Assembly (NCBI GenBank): GCA_004380135.1
Contig: QXCR01000137.1
Coordinates: 1-64,000, forward strand
Length of the DNA stretch: 64,000 bases
Reading direction: 5' to 3'
Origin: Stemphylium vesicarium
Lineage: Eukaryota > Ascomycota > Dothideomycetes > Pleosporales > Pleosporaceae
In this document: positions 42,373-51,944 of the stretch, in pieces
Layout: each line of letters starts with the position of its first letter
How positions within the stretch are numbered: position 1 is the stretch's first letter
Notes under the pieces: model-generated
What the model saw: only the letters and a program-made list of their open reading frames with translations
Database searches by the model: none
Told to the model about the DNA's origin: nothing
Translations under genes and position numbers: made by a program

Positions 42373-43485
42373 TCAATATCGTGTCTGGTACCCTTTTGCT
42401 TGAAGAACTGCGTTGATACGTCGCGGCATAGACGTAATGAGGCTGCGCACTAGGTTTTCGGGTATAGTAGCCCACGCCTCCTTCAAGCCCATCTCAAATT
42501 CAGCCCACTCACTTTCTAAGCCTCTTATATGATTGAGATGAGGTTTGCGCTTATAGAGCTCCTTTTTAAGACTCCACCACAAGTGTTCTATTGGGTTGAG
42601 GTCGGGTGAGTAGGGTGGCTAATCGATAGTATGAATATCATGAAGCTCTAACCACTCCCTCGAGTGATGGGTAGTGTGTATTGGTGCGTTATCCTGCATA
42701 AACAACTCGACTGGTCTGTAGTAATCTCGGAGTCCTTCCTCGAGAGCCCTAGTGTAGCTGAGGCTTGTATACCCGTTGCGCTTTGCTGATGCGTCGCGGG
42801 TCATGATTACTAGAGGACTACGCCCAATTTTACCCCCTGGAGTCATCCAAATTGAGGCCCAAACCATGCGAGCTGGCTGCTGGCTAGTCTCCTTCTCCTC
42901 TACCATCTCATGCCTCCATTTGTTCGCTGGTAAACGCCAAACCCAGCAAGGGTTGCGGCCAGATCCGCGGGCAATGCTGCACTCATCGCTGAACTTTAGA
43001 GTAGTACGATCCCAGTCGAAACTAGCCCATTGTAGAGCCCATTCACGGCGAAGTTCGGCAGTAGTTGCGTTGATTTCAGGCCTCCGGGCGGCTCTGTACT
43101 TGGAGTAGTTTGTACTTGCAAGTGCGCGGGCGATAGTTCGATATGAAACTGGTGGTGTCGTTCCATCACCGTCAAGGCCCGCGGCTGTACGGAGAGCGCT
43201 GTACTCGATTGTAGGATCTTTCTTTACGATGATAAGAAGACGACGATGATCTCTACTAGTTAAAATTGGTGGGGGACCCATACGATCGTTCTTGGTGTGG
43301 TGGGCAGTCGATTTCTATCGCGCGATAATCTTCTGTACAGCGCGTTGTGTACAACCCAGTGTCACACTGATTTCGCGCGTCGATAGACCAGCGTCAACCT
43401 GGGCTAAGATATATACGCGTTGCGTTTCTGATAATTCACCTCCAGGCATTCGATTGACCGAAATTTCAGTGCCAAAAGACATCAT
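42373..43485 (-). pseudogene. Tc1/mariner transposase with two TGG-to-TAG stops
   Basis: The frame runs from the ATG at 43485 to the TAA at 42373 (370 codons), broken by TAG at 43317-43315 ('QKIIAR*KSTAHH') and 42621-42619 ('IHTID*PPYSPDLNPIEHLW'). The second site is normally Trp (D-W-P-x-x-S-P-D-L-N-P-I-E), so TGG became TAG, and the same change explains the first site. The N-terminal helix-turn-helix is visible ('ETQRVYILAQVDAGLSTREISVTLGCTQRAVQ'). Catalytic acids are in 'LKFSDECSI', 'LFMQDNAPIH' and 'SPDLNPIEHLW', a DDE triad of the Tc1 type. Apart from the two stops the frame is intact, so inactivation was by point mutation, consistent with RIP (CpA to TpA on the opposite strand). Confidence 0.93.
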
Positions 43486-43544
43486 ATTGATGGAGTTGTG
43501 TGGTGTTGCAGAAGATACCCGTCTTGTGATCTCATGTTGTTCTT

Positions 43545-43589
43545 GGGCCCGTGCGTTTAGCGCGAACAGACTTTTGGCGAGGCACTGTA
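43545..43589 (-). repeat. Right terminal inverted repeat of the Tc1/mariner element
   Basis: 45 bp; its reverse complement starts TACAGTGCCTCGCCAAAAGT. TA target duplication follows at 43590-43591. Confidence 0.95.
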
Positions 43590-43760
43590 TATATGCCCAT
43601 TAGCACGTGACAAGGGAAGGGACATGGGACATGGACGGAGGTAGATTGTATTTTGATATCAACGTGCGAAAGTCTCATACGGAGTTTCCATGTCAGATAT
43701 CTGGAAACAGATTCAAAGTACATGGCCACGTCATCACACCGAAATTCAAGCAGCAGCCAC

Positions 43761-45710
43761 TCACGTCGCCGCCGCGACAACCGACTCAGTTTCCTCAACC
43801 TTCCTCTTCTTCTTGCCATGATGACCCCTCGCCTCTACCCTCCCTTCGATCGGCAAAACGCGCGTAGCCGTAAAAATGTATCCCTCAGCACCACCCCTGC
43901 TTGTCATCATAGGATGCGTGCGACCGGGAAGCACCTGCCACTGTCTCGCGCGCGCAGTCTGTAGCGACGGCGCAAGAAGCAGTGTGGGGTTAAGCGGGAA
44001 ATCATCATCTTCATTCCCGCCCTCTATCGTGCCGTCGTTAGTCTCAGTATCATCTTCTGCCCTGACAGTCTTGCCATTGCCATTAGTTTGTGGCGAGGGT
44101 CCAAATTCCCGCGCTATATACGCGGCGCGGCGTTCCTTGGAGTAGTAGTCGCAGAGTTCGACGAGCGGCTCTACATTGGGGTTGTAGACGACTACGCGTC
44201 CGCCGCCGCGGACCAGGGGGACGAGTTCTTTCAGCACAGTCTTTGCCTCCATGGCTGTTGCGACGACCAGGCCGTCAAATCCACCTCGCCTTGTCTCGTC
44301 GACTACGCTCTTGACGCGCTCCCAGCGTCGCCGCTTCTTGTAGTAGGTACCGCGTTTTGTGGATTTCATCGTCGCGAGGACGTCTTCGGCGATTAGCTCG
44401 GGCTCGTCGTAGGAGGGGTCGTCTTCGGGGTGGAGGAGAGAGAGCCAGGAGAGCGATTTGAGGTGCTTGTAGAGGGGGTGCGAGACAGTGGGCGCGCCGT
44501 AGTCGTAGCCAAAGTACTTGAGGTAGGAGAGGTTGGGCTGGTTGTTGGGGTGTAGGATTGTGAGAGTGTTGGTTCGCGCAGACATTTGGGGGACGTGTGG
44601 CCGAGGTGGTTTCCTTGGCTTTGGGGGCGGATCTGAGGGGTCCGCTGCAGTGGATGAGGGCTCGGTAGAGTTCGTTGGGTGTGATGTGGTGGTAGTCTCG
44701 GCGCCGGCGTCGGGCATGACGGTGTCTGCATCGCTTGCCTCTGAGAGATCCTTTGCTGCTACCGTGAAGGCCGCTTGGATAGGCTCCTCGGAGACCGGCT
44801 CTTGTGAGACCTCCTCTTCAGACTCGGATTCATCGTTCTCGTCTTCGGGGTATAGAATGCCCATCTTTTCTGCAAGTGCTGCGGTGACCAAGCCTCCGGT
44901 GTCGTCCACCACGAGCCAGCGTCCTCCTCCTATCTGACTGACGCCGTCTTCTGCAGTGACGATTTGGTTCGTCTCCCCAGAGTGTACATTGGCCCAGCTG
45001 TTGATCAAGCCCAGCAGATCCTCCCTTAGCTCCATGATCTTGTACGCCTCCTTCTCTAGAACATACTCGGTGAGGAGGCCAATGTCCATGGGAAGGGCTG
45101 TGAATCGCTTCATGTACTTTCTCGACTTCCTCAGCGTGTACTTGGCTAGCGAAAAGCTCGTCTTCTCGTCGATGGCGTTGTGGGAGGCCATGATTTTCGC
45201 AATAATTTCTTTGCCAGACCCCGCACCAGCCTTTTTCAATTCCTCGATCTCGACCATGGACAAGGCCTGACGCGACGCATCGTCTACCGTCAGGCGATTG
45301 TTGCGCATTATGACCTGACCATCTTCGCCCACAATATCGAAACCCGCGCCGCCCTCGGCATTCTCGTCGCTCGCTTCGGTGGCGGGCGCATGGTCGCTTC
45401 CTAGCGCTTCGGCGTGGAGCTCAGACGCGGGCACGACGCGCAACTCCGTCTTGGATTTGCCGTCGTCTTTGTCGAGGAGTTCGTAGGTAAGATAGTATGG
45501 CCGTCCGAGGAGCAGGCTCGAGTTAAAGGTACCGAATTTTCCCAGATATATATTGCTTGGTAGAGTTAGTACAAGCTTCACATTTTCATGCACTCGGAGG
45601 GCTCACTCCAGCTATGCGACGTACGTATTCGGTGTGATCTCGACTATCTTAAAGAGGCCTGAGGGGAGCCGCAGCGCAACATGCGTGTTGGGGCGGATAT
45701 AAGAATGCAT
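43761..45710 (-). CDS. trm6: Trm6/Gcd10, non-catalytic subunit of tRNA m1A58 methyltransferase
   Basis: Exons 45625-45710 and 43761-45555 give 626 residues; the intron (GTACGT donor, TACTAAC branch site, AAG acceptor) rebuilds 'EITPNTNIYLGKFGTFN'. The family is recognised from 'IRPNTHVALRLPSG', 'LLLGRPYYLTYELLD', 'QALSMVEIEELKKAG.GSGKEIIAKI.ASH' and 'KYTLRKSRKYMKRFTALPMD'. In the C-terminal half a Rossmann-like core ('LTILHPNNQPNLSYLKYFGYDY', 'GFDGLVVATAM', 'GGGRVVVYNP') lacks a proper SAM-binding motif, as expected for Trm6. Trm6 pairs with the catalytic subunit Trm61 in the nucleus to methylate A58 of tRNAs, including initiator tRNA. Acidic linkers are present. The gene starts 435 bp from the divergent MINDY gene. 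Its 3' end lies about 170 bp from the transposon. Confidence 0.95.
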
Positions 45711-46145
45711 GGTGGAACTGATGGTCCCTTTTGTAGGACGTGACTATTCCATATGCGACTCTGTTTTGAGGTCGTGACTCGAAATGCAGGTACTACAAAG
45801 TATGCGACGCGCAAAGGTGAAGTTCTGGAACTAGTGAATTTGTTGCAGGGAATAAGTCCGAGCCGATCAAAGACAAGGCCCGCCACGCACAGCCACAACT
45901 TCACGTCATCGCCTCCGCTTGGTTCGCGACTTCCGTATTCCAACAATTAAGCCGCGTATACAACTCGGGTCCTATACGTGGCTTGCATTGCCTTAATACT
46001 CCTGCTACCCAAAAGTATCGTTTCTTCACAAACCTCCTCCCAACTCCCCTTCATCCACCGTGCATCAAGTTCTCAGCACCGCACAGCACGTTTCGGAAGC
46101 TCCGCAGCATCTCACTACTAGCCTCCAGGCCCTCGAGCACCAAAT
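45711..46145. promoter_or_regulatory. Shared divergent promoter region of trm6 and the MINDY gene
   Basis: 435 bp between the start codons of two divergently transcribed housekeeping genes. No ORF of note and no sharp TATA box at a usual distance from either start. That it drives both genes is inferred from layout only. Confidence 0.45.
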
Positions 46146-48809
46146 ATGGTGCTTCGGAAGTCTGATGAGCACGATGGCCTCGTGCCAGCGCCACTCTCTA
46201 AAGCAAATCCACCATATCCGACGTCGCCTGCAGAGGAGCATGCCCCTGTGCTGCCCTCTTCTCCGGTCCAGACAGGATACCCGCCCAACGCGAGCAAGTC
46301 GCCGGCATTCAACATCAAGACACCCGAGGACACCAAGCTACCCGACGATAAGAACGACATGGACTCGGATCTCAGCGACGATGAGTGGAACCAGACCGAC
46401 GACGACGACGACTTCGAGGATGTCGATCCTCACGATGTACCCGCCGCTCTCAAGCCTGCCGGGGGCAAGATGCCGCCTGTACCCAAGACCACCAACTTGA
46501 GCGATGGCCTTCCAGATGCTTTGCGAGCAGGCCCGCCGGCTGGCGTGCCGATTAAAAGATCGATGGAGAACATATCACCCATGCCTACCGGCGCCAGCGC
46601 CGCATCATATGGCGCCGCCAGCAACGTGTCGGAGCAATCCAACGGATCCATTCCTCTCAAGACGAACAACCCATATCTAAAGATGCAGACGACAGGGCAT
46701 AACAATTGGGATGGGGAAAGCAGCGAGGCCATCTGGGGCGATGCGCCGGGCAACGCCCAAAAGTACGACGCTCCAGTGCCAGTTGAACTGCCAGCATACC
46801 AGACGCCAAGTACGCCTTCCCACGAGATGCGCAACCTGGGCCTGGACGATCACGCGCCACCCGCACAACCTCCCGCCCCCACCTATGAGCCACCTGCTAT
46901 CGCTGTAAACTCGCCTACTCCCCATTCTGAACATTCTCCTCCCTTGGTCGATGCGAACCCTTGGGAGCCCGCGCCTGGACAGGGGCAGGCTATCGGTACA
47001 CCCTGGGCCGCTTCAAGTGCCAACATCAGTGGTACCGAAGCCCCAAATGCTGTACCAGCCCCAATCGTTCCAGAGAATGCCCAGATTGCGGAACAAACAC
47101 CGCCAGCGCCACAACAGGCACCTGAGCAGACACTACCGTCCCCCGAAGAGCATCCGCCAGCGCTGCCACCGAGAAGATCTCACGAAGAGGACGCCCCTGC
47201 CATGCCACCGAGGCCAATCGACACCGGGGTAGGCTCCGCCATTGCGCCTGCATTAGAGTCTCCCAACACTACAATGAACCGCCAGAGGAAAGAACACTAT
47301 CAGATCAAGCAAGTTCGATGGTTTGATCCCAGTATCCAGGACATGCGTGTCTCTCCTGTTTTGACGCAAAACTTGAACGGCCCATGTCCGTTGCTCGCCC
47401 TGGTGAACGCCCTTGTACTCTCAACTCCAGCCAACCTTGAGACTGCCCTGGTCGAAACACTACGCACCCGCGAAACAGTCAGCTTGGGTTTGTTGTTAGA
47501 CGCCGTATTCGAAGAGCTCATGTCGGGACGACGAGGTGATGCTGCACAGGAGCTACCGGACGTCAGCGAGCTCTACAAGTTCCTCCTTGCCCTACACACC
47601 GGCCTCAACGTCAATCCCATGTTCGTCCGCGATGACAGCTCTCTTGTTGGCCCAACCTCGCTTACGAATCAGGCTGGTGCTTTTGAGGACACGCAAGACA
47701 TGAAGTTGTACCGGACTTTTAACATCCCCTTGATGCACGGATGGTTGCCCGAGACTGGAACAGATGCCCACGCTGCCTTTAGTCGCATAGCAACCTCTTA
47801 CGAAACGTCGCAGTTTGTTCAGTTTCAGGAAGAGGAGCTTAACGCCAAGCTGGGAGCAGGCGAATCATTGAATGAAGAAGAGCAGCAGCTATTCACGGAT
47901 ATACATGCCATCAAGGAATTCCTGATGAGATGGCCGACACAGCTGACTGACTTTGGTCTTCAGGTCATTCGCGACAGCCTCAGTTCTGGCCAAGTCGCCA
48001 TTCTGTTCAGGAATGACCACTTCTCCACCTTGTATAAGAACCCTCGTAACGGTCAGCTAGTGACTCTTGTCACTGACCAAGGCTACTCTTCTCACGACGA
48101 GATTGTTTGGGAGTCGTTAACAGACGTTAATGGTCAGGGCAGTCAGCTCTTCTCCGGCGACTTCCGCTCGGTCGACAACTCCTCCACAGAACCGCAAGAC
48201 CAGCAGCCTCAGAACACGCTCAATGCTGGAGACGACCAAGGGTGGACCACGGTGCAAGGTCGTCGTGGTAATCCGCAACAATCGGGTCTTGTAGGAGCGA
48301 CTGGACAGGATGCGGAACCCACTTCGCCTGGTGACCTAAGTAGAGCTGAACAAGAGGACCATGATCTTGCGCTAGCACTACAGCTCCAAGAGGAAGAAGA
48401 GGATCGCCAAAGACGTGAGACTGAGCAACGTGAACGAAACAACCAGGCACCACAACCTGGAAACCGTCGTTCATCTCGGCCCGAGCAAACTCCAGTCATT
48501 CCCCCTCGCCGCAACAACATCACCGGACATCGCCCGACCACCGAGCCTGCTCCGCCGCCAACATACGAGGAAGCTTCTACAGCGCCGCGATACAATCCAC
48601 CGGCGGGTCACCCCGCCAATCCTCAAACGCCGCTTCCCCCGCAAGGTAGCGCATACCAAAGCACTAGCGCTGGTCTCCCGCCTCCAGGTGCAAATGCGGG
48701 GGGTCGTCGCCCACTGCCCGGTAGGACGGGGAGAAGACAAAGTGCTGGGCCCGGTGGCATGGTGCCTCCGAATGGAAGCGAAGATAGGGATAAGTGCGTC
48801 GTCATGTAG
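46146..48809 (+). CDS. MINDY-type (FAM63/Miy1) deubiquitinase with CAAX end
   Basis: A single exon of 887 residues. The first ~380 residues are Pro/Ala-rich, probably disordered, with an acidic patch ('DDDDDFEDVDPHD'). The catalytic core starts at ~382 ('HYQIKQVRWFDPS'); Gln408 and Cys414 sit in 'LTQNLNGPCPLLALVNAL' with the six-residue spacing of MINDY-1, and His625 is in 'FRNDHFSTLYK'. A MIU-like ubiquitin-binding helix follows near 737 ('DHDLALALQLQEEEE'). MINDY enzymes trim K48-linked polyubiquitin from the distal end. After a Pro-rich tail the protein ends in Cys-Val-Val-Met, a farnesylation (CAAX) box, so membrane attachment is likely. The gene lies head to head with trm6. Confidence 0.93.
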   Translation: MVLRKSDEHDGLVPAPLSKANPPYPTSPAEEHAPVLPSSPVQTGYPPNASKSPAFNIKTPEDTKLPDDKNDMDSDLSDDEWNQTDDDDDFEDVDPHDVPAALKPAGGKMPPVPKTTNLSDGLPDALRAGPPAGVPIKRSMENISPMPTGASAASYGAASNVSEQSNGSIPLKTNNPYLKMQTTGHNNWDGESSEAIWGDAPGNAQKYDAPVPVELPAYQTPSTPSHEMRNLGLDDHAPPAQPPAPTYEPPAIAVNSPTPHSEHSPPLVDANPWEPAPGQGQAIGTPWAASSANISGTEAPNAVPAPIVPENAQIAEQTPPAPQQAPEQTLPSPEEHPPALPPRRSHEEDAPAMPPRPIDTGVGSAIAPALESPNTTMNRQRKEHYQIKQVRWFDPSIQDMRVSPVLTQNLNGPCPLLALVNALVLSTPANLETALVETLRTRETVSLGLLLDAVFEELMSGRRGDAAQELPDVSELYKFLLALHTGLNVNPMFVRDDSSLVGPTSLTNQAGAFEDTQDMKLYRTFNIPLMHGWLPETGTDAHAAFSRIATSYETSQFVQFQEEELNAKLGAGESLNEEEQQLFTDIHAIKEFLMRWPTQLTDFGLQVIRDSLSSGQVAILFRNDHFSTLYKNPRNGQLVTLVTDQGYSSHDEIVWESLTDVNGQGSQLFSGDFRSVDNSSTEPQDQQPQNTLNAGDDQGWTTVQGRRGNPQQSGLVGATGQDAEPTSPGDLSRAEQEDHDLALALQLQEEEEDRQRRETEQRERNNQAPQPGNRRSSRPEQTPVIPPRRNNITGHRPTTEPAPPPTYEEASTAPRYNPPAGHPANPQTPLPPQGSAYQSTSAGLPPPGANAGGRRPLPGRTGRRQSAGPGGMVPPNGSEDRDKCVVM

Positions 48810-49434
48810 ACGTCGCGGATCCGCTTTTGGCACACTGCCCTTTTACGTGATGACGATGATGCTGACATGAACTACGGGGCGTTTAGGGATCCCATCGACG
48901 CGCCCTGCAGTTGGTGCACTGTCAGTTAGTATCCGTTGTGACTCGGCGTTTTTCAGTGAGGAGGACAGATTTTGTTATTATACCCGGGTTCTGGTTGCGA
49001 AATGGGTACGTCGGGTGCGGTTTTAACACACGTACAGGGACGGATGAGATACGGTCCTCATCTACAAGGCTTTGAGAAGGTCTACTTCGACGTGTACTAC
49101 ACAAGTTCTACTCGGTTGGGTTCGGCGTTGGGGGGGCTTAGTGTCTAGCTAGCACACGCGCCGAATGGGCGATTGGACGAATATACGCATTTTTAATTGT
49201 ATATCGTGTTCTTCTTCCTTTACATTGACCCATCTACAGTTACCCTTGTGTAGGATATGCTTAGCCTGCACATGTTACTACGATAGCTTTCTCAATCCAT
49301 AATGCTGCTCACCCTCCTCCACCGCCGCCCCTCTCCCGTTTTCGTTTTCGTTTTTGTTCCCGTTCCCGTTCCCGCTCACCAACCTCCCTCTGCCTCACCC
49401 TCTCCCTCTCCTCCATCCTCGCCAATTCCCTTCC
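48810..49434. other. Convergent intergenic stretch
   Basis: About 620 bp between the 3' ends of the MINDY gene (+) and the next gene (-). It contains a pyrimidine-rich tract with repeated 'cgttttcgtttt/cccgttcccgttcccg' units near 49,335-49,375. No gene seen. Confidence 0.5.
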
Positions 49435-51726
49435 CTACTCCTTTTCTTCCTGCCGTGTACTCCGTCTAGACGCTGCACTCGCGGCGCGGCGCTCGAACGA
49501 AGTAGGCGCATGTCGATTATACGGCGTCGAATTCGAAGGCAGGACTGAGAGAAGGGAAGGGCAGCGGGGAGGTGAAAGTCTGAAGGAAGATCTGGTGTTC
49601 TGTTCCTTTGGAGTAGGATGTGGAGGTGTCGGCGTTGTGGTATCGTTCTCCTCGGCGTCGTCGTCGTCGTCGTCGTCATCCAGCGTAGTGGTATGAGCAG
49701 GTGCCCTCCTTTCAATCTCGGCAGCAGTCTCGCAGACCCAGGAGGAATCACTGCTTATACTACTCCTCCCACTCTGCGTCTCATCTCTCCGTTCCGTCTT
49801 GTTGACTTCATCGCTCGTACTAATCGCCAGTCCAACTTCCGGCTCAGTGCGGCCAGTGTCGTCAGCGCGAAAAGCAGGATGAATAGATCCGTTGACGTGT
49901 ATCACGCCCTCTGCTCTCCCAGCCCTCTTCTCGCTCCTACTCCACCTCTTCTTGCTACTACCATCGGCGGCACCTGTGGAAGTAGCACTACCACCCCTCC
50001 CATGCCCCACTGCACCCACCCTCCCATTCAATCTCATCTTCGCCCTCCTTCTCTCCATCGCCCTCAGCTCATCCGCCCAGCTACTCAAATCCTCGATGCT
50101 AGGCCCTTGGTGTCTAAACCCGCGTTCCTCAGGGCTCATAGCCGGGCTTGCTACATATGGGAGATTGAGGGGTGGGACGCCAGTGACGATGCTGAGGTTC
50201 TTGCGGTGCGCTGTAGGGTTGCATGGACGTGCAGCCGTGGTTGAGGGTTGGTGCGGTGTGTTGGAGAGATTGGTGTTTCCGGCTCGAAGGGGGAGACTAG
50301 AAGTGTAGGATGACAGAGTAGGTTTAGTTTTTATGGGACTGCTACTTGAGCGGCCATAAATGCGAGTTTGGCCATGCTGCTTTGTCGCACTGCTTGCTTG
50401 CAAAGTGCCAAACTTATTGTATATCAGTTGTTCAGTATCCCCTCTCAAATCGGTGATTGTCTGACTCCGCAGACTTCTCACAAAATTGCCATAGTCGTAG
50501 CCTTGGTCTTCATCGCTATCCGCGCTCTCGGCGTCAGCCCGGCTTTCAACTAGATACTCTGCATCTTCCACGATCTTAACCGCCCACGCCAATGGCAGGG
50601 CTTGTTCGCTGAGTTGCTTGTCCTTGCGGCGCTCACGAGTTATGCGGAAGAGATCGCGCTGCGCTTCGAGAATGTTCGTTAGGTTGCCGGTTTCATTGTC
50701 GAATTGGAGCCAAGTATCGATGTCCTTTAGGGTTTCGGCGGTGGAGATGTTGTATTGGCGGAGACAAGCTGCTTCGTCGTCTGCGGAATGGTCGATCATA
50801 TCGGGAAAATTAGGGTCTAGATGTTTTGAGAGATCGAGTTGGCGCGATTCTAGGATGAGTTCTGCGGCTTGTAGCTCGTCCTTCGGCTTCACCATGGACG
50901 GGTGAATGACGTCGCCCTCGCCGTTGGACGAGCGTTGGAGGGCCAGTCGACTTGCACACAGCTGAAGGGCCATTTTGTTGACATCTTTCTTGATTTCATC
51001 GTATGCGGCCTTTGCTTCTGGGGCTTTGGGCGTCTCCGGAGCCCATGGCTCCAAGTTTACCGCGGTAGTGGGTGTCGAGACAGGAACCGCAGTGAATGAG
51101 GTTTTGGGTGTGAGAGATGCCCAGAAACCTCCTTCGGCAAAGGCATTCTTGACAGAGCCTGACGTGGCGGAGAGTGGGGTGACGGGACCAGAAGGTACAA
51201 CGTCCCATCGTGGTCGTGGGGTCGTTGATGTCGATGAAGCGATTCGCGGAAGATTGGCTGGCCGTAGTGGGTGTGCGCCGGTAGGTGAGGTGAGTGATGA
51301 CGAACCATGAAGCAGCAACCGGCGTCCTCCAGTCGTGACGAGTGAGTGAACAGGCCGTGGTGGACGCCATCCGAACACAATGACGTTGTCTTCTTCCTTG
51401 GCTCGCTCGATCCGACGCACAACCTCCCTCCACTTGGCCTCCAGGAACCTCTCTTTACTCCAGTAGATGACATCTTCCCAGAATTTGACTTGCTGCAGCT
51501 CATTGAGTCCCTTCAGTCCCCATTTCTCATGTTTCTTTAGCGGCTTGCCGGTAGCGGGCGAAATTTCCTCTTCGTTCTGTCCATTTGATACCTGGGCAAT
51601 CATCGTGAGAAGGCAACTGCGACAAGGTTGCCGAGTTGAGATTGTGGTTGGTGTGCAGGCGGAAATAGCTAATGAATAGAGGTTCACCGCCGTCGGTTGA
51701 GGAGGCGGGTGTGGAGTCAAAGTCAT
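49435..51726 (-). CDS. Unrecognised 763-residue fungal protein
   Basis: One open frame. I take the ATG at 51726 as start; the frame is open 36 codons further up, with another Met at 51783. Residues ~45-120 look conserved and folded ('GKPLKKHEKWGLKGLNELQQVKFWEDVIYWSKERFLEAKWREVVRRIERAK...VIVFGWRPP'). A second helical block lies near 215-345 ('AYDEIKKDVNKMALQLCASRLALQR', 'DIDTWLQFDNETGNLTNILEAQRDLFRITRERRKDKQL'). The rest is low complexity, rich in Ser/Thr/Arg, with an eight-residue Asp run near residue 697 coded by a cgt/cga microsatellite (49,661-49,680). No known domain, signal or membrane segment is visible. Length and internal order support a real protein. Confidence 0.65.
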   Translation of the reverse strand: MTLTPHPPPQPTAVNLYSLAISACTPTTISTRQPCRSCLLTMIAQVSNGQNEEEISPATGKPLKKHEKWGLKGLNELQQVKFWEDVIYWSKERFLEAKWREVVRRIERAKEEDNVIVFGWRPPRPVHSLVTTGGRRLLLHGSSSLTSPTGAHPLRPANLPRIASSTSTTPRPRWDVVPSGPVTPLSATSGSVKNAFAEGGFWASLTPKTSFTAVPVSTPTTAVNLEPWAPETPKAPEAKAAYDEIKKDVNKMALQLCASRLALQRSSNGEGDVIHPSMVKPKDELQAAELILESRQLDLSKHLDPNFPDMIDHSADDEAACLRQYNISTAETLKDIDTWLQFDNETGNLTNILEAQRDLFRITRERRKDKQLSEQALPLAWAVKIVEDAEYLVESRADAESADSDEDQGYDYGNFVRSLRSQTITDLRGDTEQLIYNKFGTLQASSATKQHGQTRIYGRSSSSPIKTKPTLSSYTSSLPLRAGNTNLSNTPHQPSTTAARPCNPTAHRKNLSIVTGVPPLNLPYVASPAMSPEERGFRHQGPSIEDLSSWADELRAMERRRAKMRLNGRVGAVGHGRGGSATSTGAADGSSKKRWSRSEKRAGRAEGVIHVNGSIHPAFRADDTGRTEPEVGLAISTSDEVNKTERRDETQSGRSSISSDSSWVCETAAEIERRAPAHTTTLDDDDDDDDAEENDTTTPTPPHPTPKEQNTRSSFRLSPPRCPSLLSVLPSNSTPYNRHAPTSFERRAASAASRRSTRQEEKE

Positions 51727-51944
51727 AATGTAACAACAGATAGTCGAGGTCGCGCAATCATTGTGGAGGCATTGGCGCGTCATGCTGTCACGCGCAAGCA
51801 GGCAAACGCACAAGTCGAAGTGAAATGGACACAATGGAAGAGAATTGAGAGAACAAGTGAATATGAGAAATATGACATGACTATAAGTTATATATGGGGA
51901 ATTCGTCTAAGTGATATCCAACTCCACTGGTGCAAATGCGACGT

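Larger units (their letters stand above)
42233..43589. mobile_element. Tc1/mariner-type DNA transposon, mutated
   Basis: A complete element of 1,357 bp. Terminal inverted repeats of 45 bp at 42233-42277 and 43545-43589 begin TACAGTGCCTCGCC and differ at one position only (G versus A at repeat base 16). It is flanked by TA on both sides (42231-42232 and 43590-43591), the target duplication of this superfamily. Inside is one transposase gene on the minus strand with two premature TAG codons. Cut-and-paste movement would need an intact transposase from another copy, which could still act because the ends are nearly perfect. Confidence 0.95.

Noticed and set aside
43876..45404. Several plus-strand ORFs of 70-134 codons opposite trm6
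   Set aside because: They lie wholly antisense to a confidently identified conserved gene and show no protein features.
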